Under the pieces are notes generated by a model that was not told the origin of the DNA, did not search any database, and was given only the letters and a program-made list of their open reading frames with translations. From NCBI GenBank assembly GCA_030524805.1, contig JAUNFY010000001.1:62001-126000 (forward strand): DNA of 64,000 nucleotides. Direction: 5' to 3'. Below, piece by piece: positions 63,327 through 64,000 of the stretch. The position numbers and the translations under genes are program-made. The stretch is from Bacteroidales bacterium. Lineage in GTDB: Bacteria; Bacteroidota; Bacteroidia; Bacteroidales; Muribaculaceae. Each line of letters begins with the position of its first letter. Within the stretch, counting starts at the first letter, position 1.

Positions 63327-64000
63327 AAATGAATCGGGTTGCTTGAACTATATATTAAATATCCATTCCTGTCGTAATTGGAAACAGATTCCCGCAACGT
63401 TTCTGAGTCGCAATGCCTTTCTATCATCCAAGGAGCCATCGGACAATCAAAATATTTTTGGATTCTGCTGTTCTGCTTGTTTAGGAACAAAATTCCACTA
63501 TATGCTTTTTGATTGACGGGATGAAATTCATAATTCCCAAGACTGACCTCAATTATACTTCTTATATAATCAAAGTCTGTCGATAGTCCTACCAATGTAT
63601 CAGAAATATGGTCACCACCACCTCTTGGATTGATTTCAATCAAATAGATATTGTCGTTGTCTATTTTAATTTCAATATGGGTGGCTCCATCGGTATATCC
63701 CACCACAGTTAGGATTTTATCTACGATCTTAGATACTCTATCTTTCAGTGAATCCGGGATAAGCGCGGGTTGATGATGTTCCAATTCAACAAAATGAGGA
63801 AATCCTGAAGTTACCTTTTGTGTAATCTGCACTACTTGATGTGTGCCATGGAAAGATATAGATTCTACCGAATACTCGTTGCCGTTGATATACTCTTCTA
63901 TAACTAACTCGTCATTATATTGCTGAGCATATTCAATGGCTTCGGTCAACTCGCTGGCTGAATTGCAAAACGATACACCTCTTTTTGCTGACCCTTTGAT
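63323..64000 (-). CDS. ATP-grasp domain protein, C-terminal part (5' end outside window)
   Basis: The frame is open to the right edge of the window, so only about 226 C-terminal residues are seen. Upstream of the first listed TTG, the frame continues with KGSAKRGVSFCNSASE, the glycine-rich ATP-grasp loop. DELVIEEYINGNEYSVESIS, GATHIEIKIDNDNIYLIEIN and NPRGGGDHISDTLV carry the grip residues and the acidic metal ligands. Such enzymes ligate an amino or carboxylate group using ATP. In polysaccharide loci they may amidate or modify a sugar acid. The partner is the overlapping SDR gene. Confidence 0.85.
   Translation of the reverse strand: MKGSAKRGVSFCNSASELTEAIEYAQQYNDELVIEEYINGNEYSVESISFHGTHQVVQITQKVTSGFPHFVELEHHQPALIPDSLKDRVSKIVDKILTVVGYTDGATHIEIKIDNDNIYLIEINPRGGGDHISDTLVGLSTDFDYIRSIIEVSLGNYEFHPVNQKAYSGILFLNKQNSRIQKYFDCPMAPWMIERHCDSETLRESVSNYDRNGYLIYSSSNPIHL

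Noticed and set aside
1..64000. tRNA, rRNA, CRISPR or insertion-sequence features
   Set aside because: No cloverleaf-like segment, repeat-spacer array, transposase or rRNA-like sequence was noticed in the intergenic regions; a dedicated search could still find a small RNA.

Overview
The window looks like chromosome of a gut Bacteroidales bacterium, most likely Muribaculaceae or a close relative. Supporting signs are fimbrillin-family lipoproteins, DUF5723, DUF4861, DUF4450 and EpsG proteins, a nuclease of the Bacteroidetes AddB type, many secreted carbohydrate-active enzymes, weak Shine-Dalgarno signals, and promoters of the Bacteroidetes form (TTTG, 19-20 bp, TAnnTTTG). The family name is inference from sequence style. 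No rRNA, tRNA, CRISPR array, insertion sequence, phage gene or transcription factor was recognised.

Region 1 (1-8.3 kb, minus strand) encodes surface and envelope proteins: the start of an RND-efflux adaptor lipoprotein, a lipoprotein plus DUF5723 barrel pair, a three-gene fimbrial group (DUF5119-like lipoprotein and two fimbrillins), and a DUF4861 protein. Region 2 (8.4-16.4 kb) is housekeeping: galE with a sugar nucleotidyltransferase, the DNA polymerase III delta-prime subunit, a divergent AddB-like nuclease, ribosomal protein L25 and peptidyl-tRNA hydrolase.

Region 3 (16.4-26.6 kb) is a secreted protein followed by a xylan-utilisation set: GH51 arabinofuranosidase, xylulokinase, xylose isomerase, GH67 alpha-glucuronidase and an SGNH carbohydrate esterase. 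Together these could trim arabinose, methylglucuronic acid and acetyl groups and feed xylose to the pentose phosphate pathway. Region 4 (26.6-31.3 kb) has asparagine synthetase A, a PurF-like protein whose glutaminase active site is missing, and a PAP2 phosphatase coupled to a barrel-like protein.

Region 5 (31.3-51.6 kb) is a long co-directional pectin and galacturonate array. UxaB, UxaA and UxaC with an ExuT-type transporter take galacturonate to 2-keto-3-deoxygluconate. They are followed by a CE12-GH28 fusion, a GH28-GH105 fusion, a six-hairpin lipoprotein, a DUF4450 protein, a GH106 rhamnosidase and a GH105 enzyme. This set fits degradation of rhamnogalacturonan to galacturonate and rhamnose. 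The array has no SusC/SusD pair and no regulator in view.

Region 6 (51.6-64 kb, minus strand) is a polysaccharide (capsule or exopolysaccharide) assembly locus of glycosyltransferases, an EpsG-type polymerase, sugar-nucleotide epimerases, an acetyltransferase and an ATP-grasp enzyme. It is visibly more AT-rich toward its upstream end and contains one unrelated AAA-ATPase/PD-(D/E)XK gene. A perfect 17-bp terminator hairpin separates it from region 5.

The observations most worth following are the PurF-like protein lacking its catalytic cysteine, the two fused pectinases, and the two uncharacterised proteins (six-hairpin lipoprotein and DUF4450) lodged between known rhamnogalacturonan enzymes.
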